Shown: piece by piece, positions 1-7,976 of the stretch | How the letters are laid out: the number at the start of each line of letters is the position of its first letter | Position numbering within the stretch: the stretch's first letter is position 1 | Assembly: GCF_018476525.1 (NCBI RefSeq) | Contig: NZ_JAHCST010000013.1 | Location: forward strand, 62,001-126,000 | Direction: 5' to 3' | DNA: 64,000 nucleotides | Source: Acrocarpospora catenulata | Lineage (GTDB): Bacteria > Actinomycetota > Actinomycetes > Streptosporangiales > Streptosporangiaceae | Notes under the pieces: model-generated | The model's input: the letters and a program-made list of their open reading frames with translations, nothing else | Told to the model about the DNA's origin: nothing | The model's database searches: none | Position numbers and translations under genes: made by a program

Positions 1-2
1 GC

Positions 3-665
3 CTGGTCACCTTCGCGGGCAACGCGGGCCTCCTCGTCCCCCCGACCGATGACACGCAGACGCTGCTCGACGGCCTTGAGGGCCTGGTCACCTCCCGTGG
101 CACCGCGATCGGCCAGGCCATCCTCACCTCGCTCGACGCCATCGCGGAGGTCGATCCCTCGGTCGCCGCGACCGGTGCCGAGCCCGCGGACCGTGGCGAG
201 GGTTATGCGAGCAGCGCGATCGTCGTGCTCACCGACGGCGCCAACACCCAAGGCGTCGACCCGCAGACTGCCGCCCAGGAAGCCGCTCTCCGCCGCGTAC
301 GGGTCTTCACCATCGGGTTCGGCACCACCACACCCGCGCCCATGGTGTGCGACAACACGCAGTTCGACGGCGGCTTCGGTTTTCCCGGCCGCGGCGGCTT
401 CGACAGGGGGCGCGGCCGGCTGGCCATCGACGAGGACGCGCTCCAGCAGGTCGCCGACACCACCGGAGGCTCGTACTACCGCGCACAGAACGCCGACCAA
501 CTCCAAGAGGCCCTGGCCAAACTCCCAGGCACGTTCACCGTCGTCCACGAGCAGGTCGACATCGCCACCTGGTTCGCCGCCGGCGGCGGCCTCCTCATCG
601 CAACCGCCGTCACCCTCTCACTCTGGTGGAACAACCGGCCCTCCGGGGGAATCAGGAGTCGCTGA
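3..665 (+). CDS. VWA-domain membrane protein, C-terminal part
   Basis: The reading frame is open from the left edge, so the start lies outside the window. The visible 220 residues hold the second half of a von Willebrand factor A fold: a strand with VVLTDGANT (the TDG is the usual third metal-ion-site loop), then RVFTIGFGT, and a typical 'ADTTGGSYYRAQNADQL' helix-strand end. A single hydrophobic segment (WFAAGGGLLIATAVTLSLWW) near the C-terminus anchors it in the membrane with a short basic tail. This is the layout of BatA/YfbK-like VWA proteins. Seen: fold motifs and TM segment. Inferred: a membrane-tethered metal-dependent protein-interaction module; its partner is unknown because upstream genes are not visible. 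A Gly/Phe-rich insertion (GGFGFPGRGGFDRGRGR) sits between the last strands. Confidence 0.8.
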   Translation: MVTFAGNAGLLVPPTDDTQTLLDGLEGLVTSRGTAIGQAILTSLDAIAEVDPSVAATGAEPADRGEGYASSAIVVLTDGANTQGVDPQTAAQEAALRRVRVFTIGFGTTTPAPMVCDNTQFDGGFGFPGRGGFDRGRGRLAIDEDALQQVADTTGGSYYRAQNADQLQEALAKLPGTFTVVHEQVDIATWFAAGGGLLIATAVTLSLWWNNRPSGGIRSR

Positions 666-837
666 CCTGGGCGCTATCAACTGGACCGGCATCGAACCAA
701 CGGTGCTGAACGACATTCAAAGTGATGGCGCGGTCCAAGGCCAGCGCGGTGCGTTCCACGGGAACGCAGCCCAAGCTGATGATTGGGACAAGCTGCTTCG
801 GGGCCAGACCGGCCGAGGAAGGCTATGCCTCAACGGG

Positions 838-2031
838 CTACGCGGGTAGCTCCCAGCTCGGGCCGTCAGGGTGATCCAGCCACAGCCGCGTCCCCGCGGG
901 ATCGATACTCAGGCCGAATCGCTCGTATCCGGGGCTGCCCAGCGTGAGCCATTCGAGATAGGCGGCAGACACCTCGTCCCAGAGCCGCCGTCGGCCGTAC
1001 TGCGTCACCCGGCACTCGGCGGCTCCCGGGGCGTGGTCGCAGGCCGCCCAAGAGCCTTCGGCGGTGTGGTCGTCCAGTTCGTACAGCAGCACCGAGTACT
1101 CGGAGTCTTCGATGATGTCGTGCCAGGCGACGTGGGGAGCCAGCGCGGCGCACAGCAGGCGCGCGCCCACGGCCGCTTCCCCAATGGTGCGTGGATTGAC
1201 AGCGGTCGTCGATTGCTCCGCCATCTTGTGGCAGTGGCTGCTCCATCGCTGGTTGTACCGCTGCTCGCGCAGCATCATGTAGTCGGCCCTCCCGTGGAAG
1301 CGCCCGATCGCTGTGGCCTCGTCCAGCACCGTGAGGCGCAGCCGGTAGCCGATGCGTCCGTTACCGTGCCAGGGCATCACGATGGTCCCTCCCGGCCGGG
1401 TCTGCTCGATCCAGGCCAGGGGAATCTGCGACACGCCCGCGGTGACGTGGACGCCGTCGAACGGGGCCCGTTCGGGGCAGCCCTTGACGCCGTCGCCGAC
1501 GACCAGATGCGGGCTGAATCCGGCGGCGCGGAGATTGGCCTCGGCCTGGGCCGCCACCTGCTGGTCTACCTCGATGCTGGTGACGCCGTCCTGCCCGACC
1601 GCCCACGACAGCAGGGCAGCTGTCCAGCCGGACCCGGTTCCGATCTCCAGAACACGGTCACCTTCCCGCGGATTCAGCAGCTCCAGGAAGGGGAACACGA
1701 TGCCGGGAGCCGACACCGAGGAGGAGAAGACCCCTTTCCCGCTAGCCGGGTCGCCCGATCCGTCGTCGGTCTGGATAACTATGGAGGTGTCGGAGTAGAT
1801 CGCCGCCCACCAGGCCGCAGGGGTGTCGTGGACGTCGAACCGTCCCCTGGGCGCGTCGGCGTGGTTCGCCGAGAACCAGGCAGCCGAAGGTGCGAACCGA
1901 TGCCGGGGCACCTCACGTAGTGCCCGCTCCCACCGGGGCTCGGTGATCGAGCCTCGGGCTCGTAGATGGCCGGACAGCCAGGCGGTCAATCCCTCGACCG
2001 TCTGGCCATCCGGAGGCGTCAACGCGCCCAT
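838..2031 (-). CDS. PIMT-like methyltransferase of graspetide cluster
   Basis: A 397-residue protein of the protein-L-isoaspartate O-methyltransferase type associated with ATP-grasp peptide maturases. SAM motif I is RVLEIGTGSGWTAALL near residue 127, preceded by a PIMT-like N-terminal part (SSSVSAPGIVFPFLELL). A C-terminal extension of about 150 residues beyond the Rossmann core is characteristic of the graspetide-associated branch. In characterised relatives (fuscimiditide-type systems) such enzymes methylate an Asp of the ring-bearing peptide, which then collapses to aspartimide; that this one does so is inference. The ATG at 2031 overlaps the end of the ATP-grasp gene by 13 bp, so translation is coupled. 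It is the last gene of the tgm operon. Confidence 0.85.
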   Translation of the reverse strand: MGALTPPDGQTVEGLTAWLSGHLRARGSITEPRWERALREVPRHRFAPSAAWFSANHADAPRGRFDVHDTPAAWWAAIYSDTSIVIQTDDGSGDPASGKGVFSSSVSAPGIVFPFLELLNPREGDRVLEIGTGSGWTAALLSWAVGQDGVTSIEVDQQVAAQAEANLRAAGFSPHLVVGDGVKGCPERAPFDGVHVTAGVSQIPLAWIEQTRPGGTIVMPWHGNGRIGYRLRLTVLDEATAIGRFHGRADYMMLREQRYNQRWSSHCHKMAEQSTTAVNPRTIGEAAVGARLLCAALAPHVAWHDIIEDSEYSVLLYELDDHTAEGSWAACDHAPGAAECRVTQYGRRRLWDEVSAAYLEWLTLGSPGYERFGLSIDPAGTRLWLDHPDGPSWELPA

Positions 2032-3008
2032 GCGGGTCCCTTCTGAAGTATGTCGGCCATGGCTGCAGGGACGGGCAGGCCCGTCTTCAGGTTCAGCCAT
2101 CCCCACTCGCCACTCTGGTTGGTCTCCAGGAAGTACCACTGCCCTGTGACGTCGCAGATCAAGTCCACGGCCCCGAAGACCAGGCCCAGCCGGTCGTGCA
2201 GTTCGACGAGGCGGTCCCGGACTTCGCCTGGCAGGTCGATCCGCTCGTAACTGAGCGAGTCGTAGTCGCTGCGCCAGTCGATGCGGCCCTGCTCGCTGCC
2301 GCTGTCGATCCGCACTGCTAGCACCTGACTGCCGACGATGATTGCCCGCGCCTCGAATGCCTTGTCGATCCACTCCTGGAACATCTGCGCAGTCCGGCCC
2401 AAGGCCGGATCGAGCAGGCTGTCCAGATCCTTGATGGGGGTGGTGTAGACGACCCTGACCTGCCCCTCGTCGGCATGCCAGATACCGCCCACCGGCTTGT
2501 AAACGACGGGCCCGCCAAGACCCTTCGCCCAGGCATGTGCCTGCTGGGGGTCTGAGGTGATGATGGTCTTGGGGATGTTCAGACCGGCGCGTGCGGCTTC
2601 GACGAGCTGGACCGGCTTGTACTCGGCCCGCATCGCGGCCAGGGGGTCATTGACCCACAGGCAGCCGCTCTGCCGCAGGGCGGTCAGCACCCCACCGAAG
2701 CCATAACGCGCCTCCGAGTACGCGAAGGCGCGCTCGGGGGAGGTCATCTGCTCGTCCATCTTGAACTGCGTCGGCCTGCGGAGGTAGACAGCGCCCACGC
2801 GAGCCAGGTCCAGCTCACCACGCGGGGTGTTGACAATCCCGGTCCAGCCCATGTCCCTGGTCTGGATGCCAGCCGTCATTGACACCAGAGACGGGAAGTC
2901 GGCGGTGTCCATCGTGACGACCGGCACTCCCCGGTCCACCAGCTCGACCGCGACGCGCTCGGCCACGGCGTCGGAGTCATCAGTGATGATCAGGACGGTA
3001 TGCGCCAC
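2019..3008 (-). CDS. tgmB: ATP-grasp ribosomal peptide maturase (SAV_5884 type)
   Basis: A 329-residue ATP-grasp ligase. The chain begins at GTG 3008, 4 nt after the stop of the precursor gene; residues HTVLIITDDSDAVAERVAVEL form the N-terminal Rossmann-like strand. Further hallmarks are the 'VYLRRPTQFKM' segment, the ATP-lysine region VVYKPVGGIWHADEG, and the metal-binding end FLETNQSGEW. Family knowledge: these enzymes activate Asp/Glu side-chain carboxylates of a precursor as acyl phosphates and link them to Thr/Ser/Lys side chains, forming omega-ester or amide macrocycles. The longer upstream frame has no coding character and overlaps tgmA, so GTG 3008 is preferred. Confidence 0.9.
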   Translation of the reverse strand: MAHTVLIITDDSDAVAERVAVELVDRGVPVVTMDTADFPSLVSMTAGIQTRDMGWTGIVNTPRGELDLARVGAVYLRRPTQFKMDEQMTSPERAFAYSEARYGFGGVLTALRQSGCLWVNDPLAAMRAEYKPVQLVEAARAGLNIPKTIITSDPQQAHAWAKGLGGPVVYKPVGGIWHADEGQVRVVYTTPIKDLDSLLDPALGRTAQMFQEWIDKAFEARAIIVGSQVLAVRIDSGSEQGRIDWRSDYDSLSYERIDLPGEVRDRLVELHDRLGLVFGAVDLICDVTGQWYFLETNQSGEWGWLNLKTGLPVPAAMADILQKGPAWAR

Positions 3009-3012
3009 GATC

Positions 3013-3303
3013 TCAGTCCTTGCTCTTCTCCTCGTTGGGGCCGGTGCCGTCACTGCTCTGCTCGCTTGTCTCGTTGCTTCCCCCCTCGTGTTTGGTGGCG
3101 GTGACAGGCGGCACGACCAGGTGCCGCAGCCCCCAGGGCCGCGCGAGGCTGGCCGGGGTGTCGGGGGCGGACAGGATGTGGTTGCTCGGCGACATGGGGA
3201 AGAAGTCCCCGGCCCGGAAGATCGTCCCTCGCGATTCGCCGTCCGGGGAGTGCGTGATGAGATCGAGAGTCGGCTGGGCTTCCGGCACGGTGCTCGTAAG
3301 CAT
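3013..3303 (-). CDS. tgmA: Graspetide precursor peptide
   Basis: A 96-residue precursor with the conserved leader motif RPWGLRHL (residues 55-62) that ATP-grasp maturases of this family recognise. The presumed core follows: PPVTATKHEGG and then a hydrophilic Ser/Thr/Glu/Asp-rich tail ending EEKSKD, with Thr68/Thr70 as candidate acceptors and several Glu/Asp as donors. Start ATG 3303 has AAAGGA 7 nt upstream. It is the first gene of tgmA-tgmB-methyltransferase; the 188-nt gap before it holds the operator at 3472-3487. Ring connectivity cannot be read from sequence. Confidence 0.85.
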   Translation of the reverse strand: MLTSTVPEAQPTLDLITHSPDGESRGTIFRAGDFFPMSPSNHILSAPDTPASLARPWGLRHLVVPPVTATKHEGGSNETSEQSSDGTGPNEEKSKD

Positions 3304-3471
3304 TGGTTGGTCCTTTCTGTGGCGTGCTCCAACTGGTCCCTCAGCTGCTCAGGGGGTGCCGAAAGGGTCGCGGCATACTCTTTCGGGCCGTTCCCGCCAA
3401 TCGGAGGCGGGGGCTTCACGCGGGGCCATGCATCGACCGTAGAAGTGTCCGTTCCGTCGACTCAATTAGTG

Positions 3472-3487
3472 TGTACGAGTTTGTACA
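3472..3487. promoter_or_regulatory. Operator TGTAC-N6-GTACA upstream of tgmA
   Basis: Inverted repeat with perfect 5-bp arms and a 6-nt spacer. Read on the minus strand it is TGTACAAACTCGTACA. A second copy (5117-5132) precedes the regulator module, matching 13 of 16 positions in the same orientation. It lies about 170 nt upstream of tgmA and just beyond the stop of the DUF5753 regulator gene, so tgmA would have a long 5' leader. Likely bound by the DUF5753 HTH protein; this is inference. Confidence 0.6.
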
Positions 3488-3491
3488 AGAA

Positions 3492-4340
3492 TCAGTCCAG
3501 GAACTCCATGGCCGCATTGATCAGCGCGCGAGCTTTCCTCCCGTAGACCGCGTCGGCGGCCAGGTCCTCGAAGAGTTGGACGTAGAGGGCGATCTCGCGA
3601 GGCTGCGTGATGGTCACCGCCGCCGTCAGCAGTTCGATGAACACCTGCACCTCGTCATAGAGGTGGAAGTTCTCGGCGGGCTTCTGGACCCGCCTCCCCT
3701 GAGTAGGCACTACGCCCAGGGAGACGTTCGGTCGTCGCATCATGACCAGGAGGCGGTTCAACTGCTCCCGCATCACGTCCCGGGGGAAAGGTTGGGCACG
3801 TAGCGCCGACTCCTCCACGAGGATGGCCGCTCGGCGGGTGCCATCGTCCAGCAGTCGTTGACGATCCACCCGTACCCGGATCGCGTCTTCGATGTCCGGG
3901 GGATCTGAACGGTGCAACTCCGCACTCCGCAGCATGAGCGCGCGCATGTATCCGGTGGCCTGAACGGGCCAGGGGAAGGTGGTCGAACTGTAGAAGCGGT
4001 AAACCTGGCTCTCCTCGTACAGCTTCAGCCGCATCTCGTTAAGGTGCTTCTGACTGCGCTGAAATTGGCGCCACTCTATGTAGGCACTCTCCACGTTGCG
4101 CGAAGCCGCTATCAGGCCGGGAATCTCCTCTGGCACGCCGCAAAAGTGACACCAGATCTCGATGTCCTTCTCGGTCGGCGGCGTACGGCCGGACATGAGA
4201 CGAGAGCACCTGGACTCCTCCCAGCCAGCCTGCCGCGCCAGAGCGCGCGAAGTCAGGCCGGACTGGCGAAGGATCGCTCGTAGCCGGTTGCCGATGGCCT
4301 TACGGGCTTGCTGAGCGCTGCTGGACGATATCGAGGGCAC
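3492..4340 (-). CDS. XRE-family regulator with DUF5753 domain
   Basis: A 282-residue DNA-binding regulator. N-terminal helix-turn-helix: NRLRAILRQSGLTSRALARQAGW (about residues 18-40) followed by the recognition region EESRCSRLMSGRTPP. Residues about 95-275 form the DUF5753 domain (EESQVYRFYSSTTFPWPVQATGYMRAL; RQRLLDDGTRRAAILVEESALR; LGVVPTQGRRVQKPAENFHLYD). Family members (Scr1-like) typically act with a small partner protein encoded next door, as here: it is third in an operon after a 79-aa protein and a DUF6879 protein, 17 nt after the latter. Two copies of a palindrome flank the module, suggesting it controls both itself and the graspetide operon. Confidence 0.85.
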   Translation of the reverse strand: MPSISSSSAQQARKAIGNRLRAILRQSGLTSRALARQAGWEESRCSRLMSGRTPPTEKDIEIWCHFCGVPEEIPGLIAASRNVESAYIEWRQFQRSQKHLNEMRLKLYEESQVYRFYSSTTFPWPVQATGYMRALMLRSAELHRSDPPDIEDAIRVRVDRQRLLDDGTRRAAILVEESALRAQPFPRDVMREQLNRLLVMMRRPNVSLGVVPTQGRRVQKPAENFHLYDEVQVFIELLTAAVTITQPREIALYVQLFEDLAADAVYGRKARALINAAMEFLD

Positions 4341-4357
4341 GGTACGTGGCGCGGTGA

Positions 4358-4879
4358 CTAGGCGGGGTTGTACTCCGCATGGTCGATGCCGCGCTCCCAG
4401 ACGGCTTCAAAGGCGGAGTTGCACAGGCTGACCACTGCTGGATCGTCGGTCATTTCGTACCCGACGAGGTCACCATCACCTGACGAGAAGATCAGCCGCA
4501 CCAGCCCATCGTCGAACTGCCAGAAGTCGCAGCCAGGCAGCGCTAGATCGTAGGCACGCTGCCGGGGTAGCCAACGAACCAACTCCCCCGCCGCAAGGTT
4601 CGCGGCAGGAGTGATGGCGTGCTCGTACCGGATGTAGTCGCTGAAAGGTTCCGAGACGACTCTCGCGCGACGGAATATGACGCCGCGCGCGACGTGCCGG
4701 CCGATGAGGTCTACCCAGGAGGACAGGTAGTCGTACCTGGAGATTTCTTCGATACTGACGCCGGAGCGCCATGCCCGGTAGCCCTCACCGCGGAGCCCAT
4801 AGGTGTCCCGCATCTCCAGGTGCGTAACCGAGCGCTGGGTCTTGTCCAGCAGCTCAGCCAAAGTTGGGATTGTCGCCAC
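4358..4879 (-). CDS. DUF6879 family protein
   Basis: A 173-residue soluble protein. The beginning LAELLDKTQRSVTHLEMRDTYGLRGEGYRAWRSG is the typical DUF6879 opening (a Leu-rich helix, then LExRDxY). Residues WLPRQRAYDLALPGCDFWQFDDGLVRLIFSSGDGDLVGYEMTDDP follow the family pattern of a conserved W-x-F-D strand and a hydrophobic sheet. No catalytic motif is visible. In actinomycetes this family is regularly encoded beside DUF5753 regulators, and here it lies between a small acidic protein (26-bp overlap) and the regulator. A role as a regulatory partner or toxin-antitoxin-like component is inference only. Confidence 0.75.
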   Translation of the reverse strand: MATIPTLAELLDKTQRSVTHLEMRDTYGLRGEGYRAWRSGVSIEEISRYDYLSSWVDLIGRHVARGVIFRRARVVSEPFSDYIRYEHAITPAANLAAGELVRWLPRQRAYDLALPGCDFWQFDDGLVRLIFSSGDGDLVGYEMTDDPAVVSLCNSAFEAVWERGIDHAEYNPA

Positions 4880-5093
4880 CCAAAGCCTCCCAAATAGCCT
4901 TGCGCAGATCCGGAGGAATCCGGAAGGCGCGCTCGTCCGGTGCGATGTGACTGTACTGCTCGATCTCGGAGATCACCTCGGGGTCCTCGATCGGCCAGCC
5001 GACGAACACAAGGCTGTTGTCAGCCTCATCGACCGAGACCGAAGGGCAGTTCTCAGTGTCGCTGCCCCCCTTGCCGTAGAACCGTAGCGCCAT
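4854..5093 (-). CDS. Small acidic protein of DUF5753/DUF6879 module
   Basis: A 79-residue protein beginning MALRFYGKGGSDTENCP. ATG 5093 has a strong GGAGAG 6 nt upstream; a longer frame from 5168 would run through the operator and lacks a ribosome site, so it is rejected. The order NCPSV-(strand)-VFVGWPIEDPEV-(helix)-IPPDLRKAI resembles the short DUF397-like proteins that accompany DUF5753 regulators: a Cys-containing first strand, a second strand carrying the W, and a C-terminal helix. Function is unassigned; by analogy it is probably the small partner or antagonist of the downstream regulator. First gene of a three-gene operon directly behind the operator at 5117-5132. Confidence 0.7.
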   Translation of the reverse strand: MALRFYGKGGSDTENCPSVSVDEADNSLVFVGWPIEDPEVISEIEQYSHIAPDERAFRIPPDLRKAIWEALGGDNPNFG

Positions 5094-5116
5094 TGATCTC
5101 TCCTGGGCTCTGAGTC

Positions 5117-5132
5117 TGTACGGACTTGTACA
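5117..5132. promoter_or_regulatory. Operator TGTAC-N6-GTACA upstream of regulator module
   Basis: Second copy of the inverted repeat; on the minus strand TGTACAAGTCCGTACA. It sits 24 nt upstream of the ATG at 5093, so a bound protein would block transcription or its start. Same arms and same 6-nt spacing as the copy before tgmA. Confidence 0.6.
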
Positions 5133-5164
5133 CCTCTCGAGGTTGAACGCCAGCAGTGCGCCAG

Positions 5165-5305
5165 TCAAGGGCTACGCTGCCCGCTCCCTCGGAGAGCGCC
5201 GGGTTGCCGCGCTCGGGCGACCAGGTGCAGTTTGGCGTTGGCCGCCACGCGGAGGAGCGTGGCGATCTGGGAGCCCGGTATCGCGGTGCGCAGGGTGTCC
5301 ACCAC
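5165..5305 (-). CDS. Short unassigned reading frame after HAD gene
   Basis: A 46-residue frame from GTG 5305, 11 nt downstream of the HAD stop. It reads VVDTLRTAIPGSQIATLLRVA then ANAKLHLVARARQPG, which looks protein-like (amphipathic helix, then a basic tail). No family is recognised and no clear ribosome site is seen. It may be a remnant of a lost gene or chance coding in GC-rich DNA. Confidence 0.25.
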   Translation of the reverse strand: MVDTLRTAIPGSQIATLLRVAANAKLHLVARARQPGALRGSGQRSP

Positions 5306-5315
5306 AGGGGGGTCT

Positions 5316-6029
5316 TCAAAGGGTTCCGGTGATCGCCTGGATTACCGCTCTGGTGTCGGCGAGGTCGGGCAGTACGACGTCCGCGCCCGCCGCCCGAAGT
5401 TTCGCGGTGCTCGTAGTCCCGGTCGCGACCGGGACCACCCGGGCCCCGGCGGCTTGCGCGGTGGCGACGTCGCGGAGGGTGTCGCCGACGATGACGGTGT
5501 CGGCGCCTCCGTGGCGATAGCCGAGATGGCGCTCGGTCCGTTCGAAGGCGTGCGCCGGCAGGTCGGCGCGTTCGTAGGCGTCGCCTCCGTACGCGCCGAG
5601 CCGGAAGTCGAGGTGGTGGTCGAGCCCGAACAGCTCCATTTTCAGCACCGCGAGCGGATGCACGTTCCCGGTCAGAACCGACTGACGTACTCCCGCGACA
5701 GCGCCCAGCGCGGTCAATGCGGCATCCGCGCCCGCCAGCACGTGCCCGCCGACGGCCATCTCTCCGGCACGCTCCCGCAGCTCCATGAGCAACATTTCGA
5801 TGAAGGCGTCCACCAGTTCGGCGCTGGGCTCCAGGCCGTGGGCTCGTAAAGCGTCCGTCGCCGCGGCCAGTTCGGTACGGCCGTCGAACTGCCAGGGCTG
5901 CGCCAAGGCGCGGCCGGTCACCTATTGGAACGCTGCGGCATATGCCGGGCGCGCGACGGAACCGGCATCGATCAGCGTGTGGTCGATGTCCCAGAGCACC
6001 AGCAGCGGCGTCGATGTGTTCGCGCCCAT
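5316..6029 (-). pseudogene. HAD-family hydrolase gene with in-frame amber codon
   Basis: From ATG 6029 the frame reads LLVLWDIDHTLIDAG, the HAD nucleophile motif (Asp14, Asp16), and continues to AYAAAFQ; codon 36 (5924-5922) is TAG, and the same frame then continues with VTGRALAQPWQF to the normal end at 5316. The rest contains motif II (SVLTGN), the Lys region and motif III/IV (GADTVIVGDTLRDVATAQAAGA). Length without the stop, 237 residues, is normal for phosphoglycolate-phosphatase-like proteins. So one nonsense change, not a frameshift, separates the nucleophile from the remainder. Restart at GTG 5921, immediately after the stop, would give an enzyme without its catalytic aspartate. A sequencing error or readthrough is possible. 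Confidence 0.8.
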
Positions 6030-6150
6030 TCACCTTCCCCCGTGATTGTCGTAGGCCCATTCTCACCCCCGGCCAGTTCGCCCCGGCGCATGCCGGTACC
6101 CGGCGGTTTCGATCTCGTGGAAGTGGGCGATATGACCGCCAGGGGCGGGA

Positions 6151-7902
6151 GTGCGGTGGGGTGGGGGCAGGGTGGGGGTTTTGCAGGTCTTTGGTCGAGG
6201 TACGGCCGAAGGCGCACAGCAGGGGGAAGGCGCTGCAACTCGTACGGGGCGCTGGCTCCGCATGGCCACCGCGCTGGCCGTCGCGGCGCCGGGGTCGATC
6301 GCCGGTGTGGCCGTGGCGGACACGTTGCCCGTGCCCACCGCGTCCCCGACATCGGCGACCGGAAGCACGGCGGAGTGGACCACGCGGATCCTCGCGCCCG
6401 GCGTGGAGGTGCGCACCGGAACGCTGCGGAACGCCGCCGCCTCGCCCCGTTGGACGGTCAACGTGCAGGCCCCGGTGGAGGCCCGGTTCACCGGCGCTCC
6501 GGCCTGGGCCCCGGTGGGGACGGAGTCCTGGGCCTTGGAAACCGCTGACACATTGCGCACCGCCGGATTCACGCCGACAGTGCGGCCGATACCGTGGCCG
6601 GACTACAGCGACACACCCGGCGGTCTCATGGGCGTACGGGTCAGGATCGGCGCGTACGTGAAGCGGAGCACGGCCAACAGCATCGCCGCACGGGTCACCG
6701 AGGCCGGATTCCGCACCGCGGTCGATTGGACGGGCTATGACGCCGACCAACTGGCCGATCTGCAGAACGTTCATGTCGCGGTCATCGACCCCCACACCTT
6801 CAGCGGCTCGATCACGGCCACCCACGAGGGGAACGTGACCGATCGGCGGCAGACGTCCTCGGTGGCCGCCAAGCTCGGTTCGCTGGTGGGCGTCAACGGC
6901 GGCTTCTTCATCACCTCCGACGCCGACGGCGTCCAGGGCGTCCCGGCCGGCATCTCCGCCTACGACGGCGAGCTCGCGTCGATGGCGGTGGGCTCGCGCA
7001 CGGCGCTGATCCTCGCGGACGGCGGACGGCACAACCGGATCGCCGATCTGACCACGACCGTCACCGCACGTGCCGGCCGCTCCTCCTACGACGTCCAGGG
7101 CATCAACCGTACGCCGGGGCTGGTGCGCGACTGCGGCCGGCCTGGCGGGCAGCCCACCGCGGAGCCGCGCCAGGACGTCACCTGCACCGAGGCCGACGAC
7201 CTGGTCGGGTTCACCTCCGAATACGTGCACGAGCTGCCCACCGGGCCGGGTGTCCAGGTGGTGCTGAACTCCAGGAACCGTGTGGTGTCCACTGGCAGCC
7301 GGGGCGGCGCCGTTCCCCCCGGCCATACCGTGCTTCAGGGCACCGGCTTGGCGGCCGACTGGCTCACCAGCCACGCCGAGGTGGGCCGGAAGGTCTCCGT
7401 GAGGAAGGTCATCCGGGACACCGACGGCCATCGGGTCCGGCTCGGCGCGGACGACAGCATCGTCAGCGCCGCCCCGACACTGGTGAAGGACGGACGGATC
7501 CACATCGACGCCGCCGCCGAAGGCGTCGTCGACCCTGCGGACCTGTCCTTCGGCTACACCTGGGCGAACAAGCGCCAGCCCCGGACGATGGCCGGCCTCG
7601 ACCAGCAGGGCCGCCTCCTGCTGGTCACGGTGGACGGCCGCCTCAGCGGCGGCAGCGAGGGCTTCACGCTCACCGAGGGGGCGGCCTTCATGCAGTCGCT
7701 CGGGGCCGTACAGGCGATGAGCCTGGACGGCGGGGGCTCCACAGCCATGGCGGTGGACGGGGCACTCGTGAACCGCCCGTCGGACGCGACCGGCGAACGC
7801 CCGGTCGGCGACACGGTCCAGGTGCTGCCCGCTCTTCCCGTTGCGACGGGCCCACGATCGTCATCGCCGAAGGTTCCGCTGGAGTCGGGGATCGCGGAGT
7901 AG
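6151..7902 (+). CDS. Secreted phosphodiester glycosidase (NAGPA-domain) protein
   Basis: Up to 583 residues. A basic stretch (RTGRWLRM) and hydrophobic run (ATALAVAAPGSIAGVAVA) form a signal peptide; the exact start is uncertain (ATG 6151, GTG 6172 or ATG 6262). Residues about 150-215 look like a SPOR-like repeat region (VRIGAYVKRSTANSIAARVTEAGF). The C-terminal half is the NAGPA phosphodiester glycosidase domain: GSLVGVNGGFFITSD, then RQPRTMAGLDQQGRLLLVTVDGR, GFTLTEGAAFMQSLGAVQAMSLDGGGSTAM. Family enzymes cleave N-acetylglucosamine or similar sugars from phosphodiesters at the cell surface; the substrate here is unknown. It stands alone on the plus strand, divergent from the HAD gene. Confidence 0.85.
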   Translation: MRWGGGRVGVLQVFGRGTAEGAQQGEGAATRTGRWLRMATALAVAAPGSIAGVAVADTLPVPTASPTSATGSTAEWTTRILAPGVEVRTGTLRNAAASPRWTVNVQAPVEARFTGAPAWAPVGTESWALETADTLRTAGFTPTVRPIPWPDYSDTPGGLMGVRVRIGAYVKRSTANSIAARVTEAGFRTAVDWTGYDADQLADLQNVHVAVIDPHTFSGSITATHEGNVTDRRQTSSVAAKLGSLVGVNGGFFITSDADGVQGVPAGISAYDGELASMAVGSRTALILADGGRHNRIADLTTTVTARAGRSSYDVQGINRTPGLVRDCGRPGGQPTAEPRQDVTCTEADDLVGFTSEYVHELPTGPGVQVVLNSRNRVVSTGSRGGAVPPGHTVLQGTGLAADWLTSHAEVGRKVSVRKVIRDTDGHRVRLGADDSIVSAAPTLVKDGRIHIDAAAEGVVDPADLSFGYTWANKRQPRTMAGLDQQGRLLLVTVDGRLSGGSEGFTLTEGAAFMQSLGAVQAMSLDGGGSTAMAVDGALVNRPSDATGERPVGDTVQVLPALPVATGPRSSSPKVPLESGIAE

Positions 7903-7976
7903 ATGTCAGCTTCTCTCACGCTCCCGTTGGCGGTGTAGCGGGTACGGTCGGTCCAGCCGTGCGAGAAGGGATCATT

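Noticed and set aside
3304..3419. A GTG-started frame in the tgmA leader (beginning KPPPPIGGNGPKEYAATLS)
   Set aside because: It reads plausibly for about 40 residues but then runs out of frame through tgmA without a stop; no ribosome site, so a leader peptide gene is not supported.
5053..7503. An 816-codon minus-strand frame across the HAD and glycosidase genes
   Set aside because: Composition is Arg/Pro/Gly shadow text; it crosses two recognised genes and an operator without any motif.
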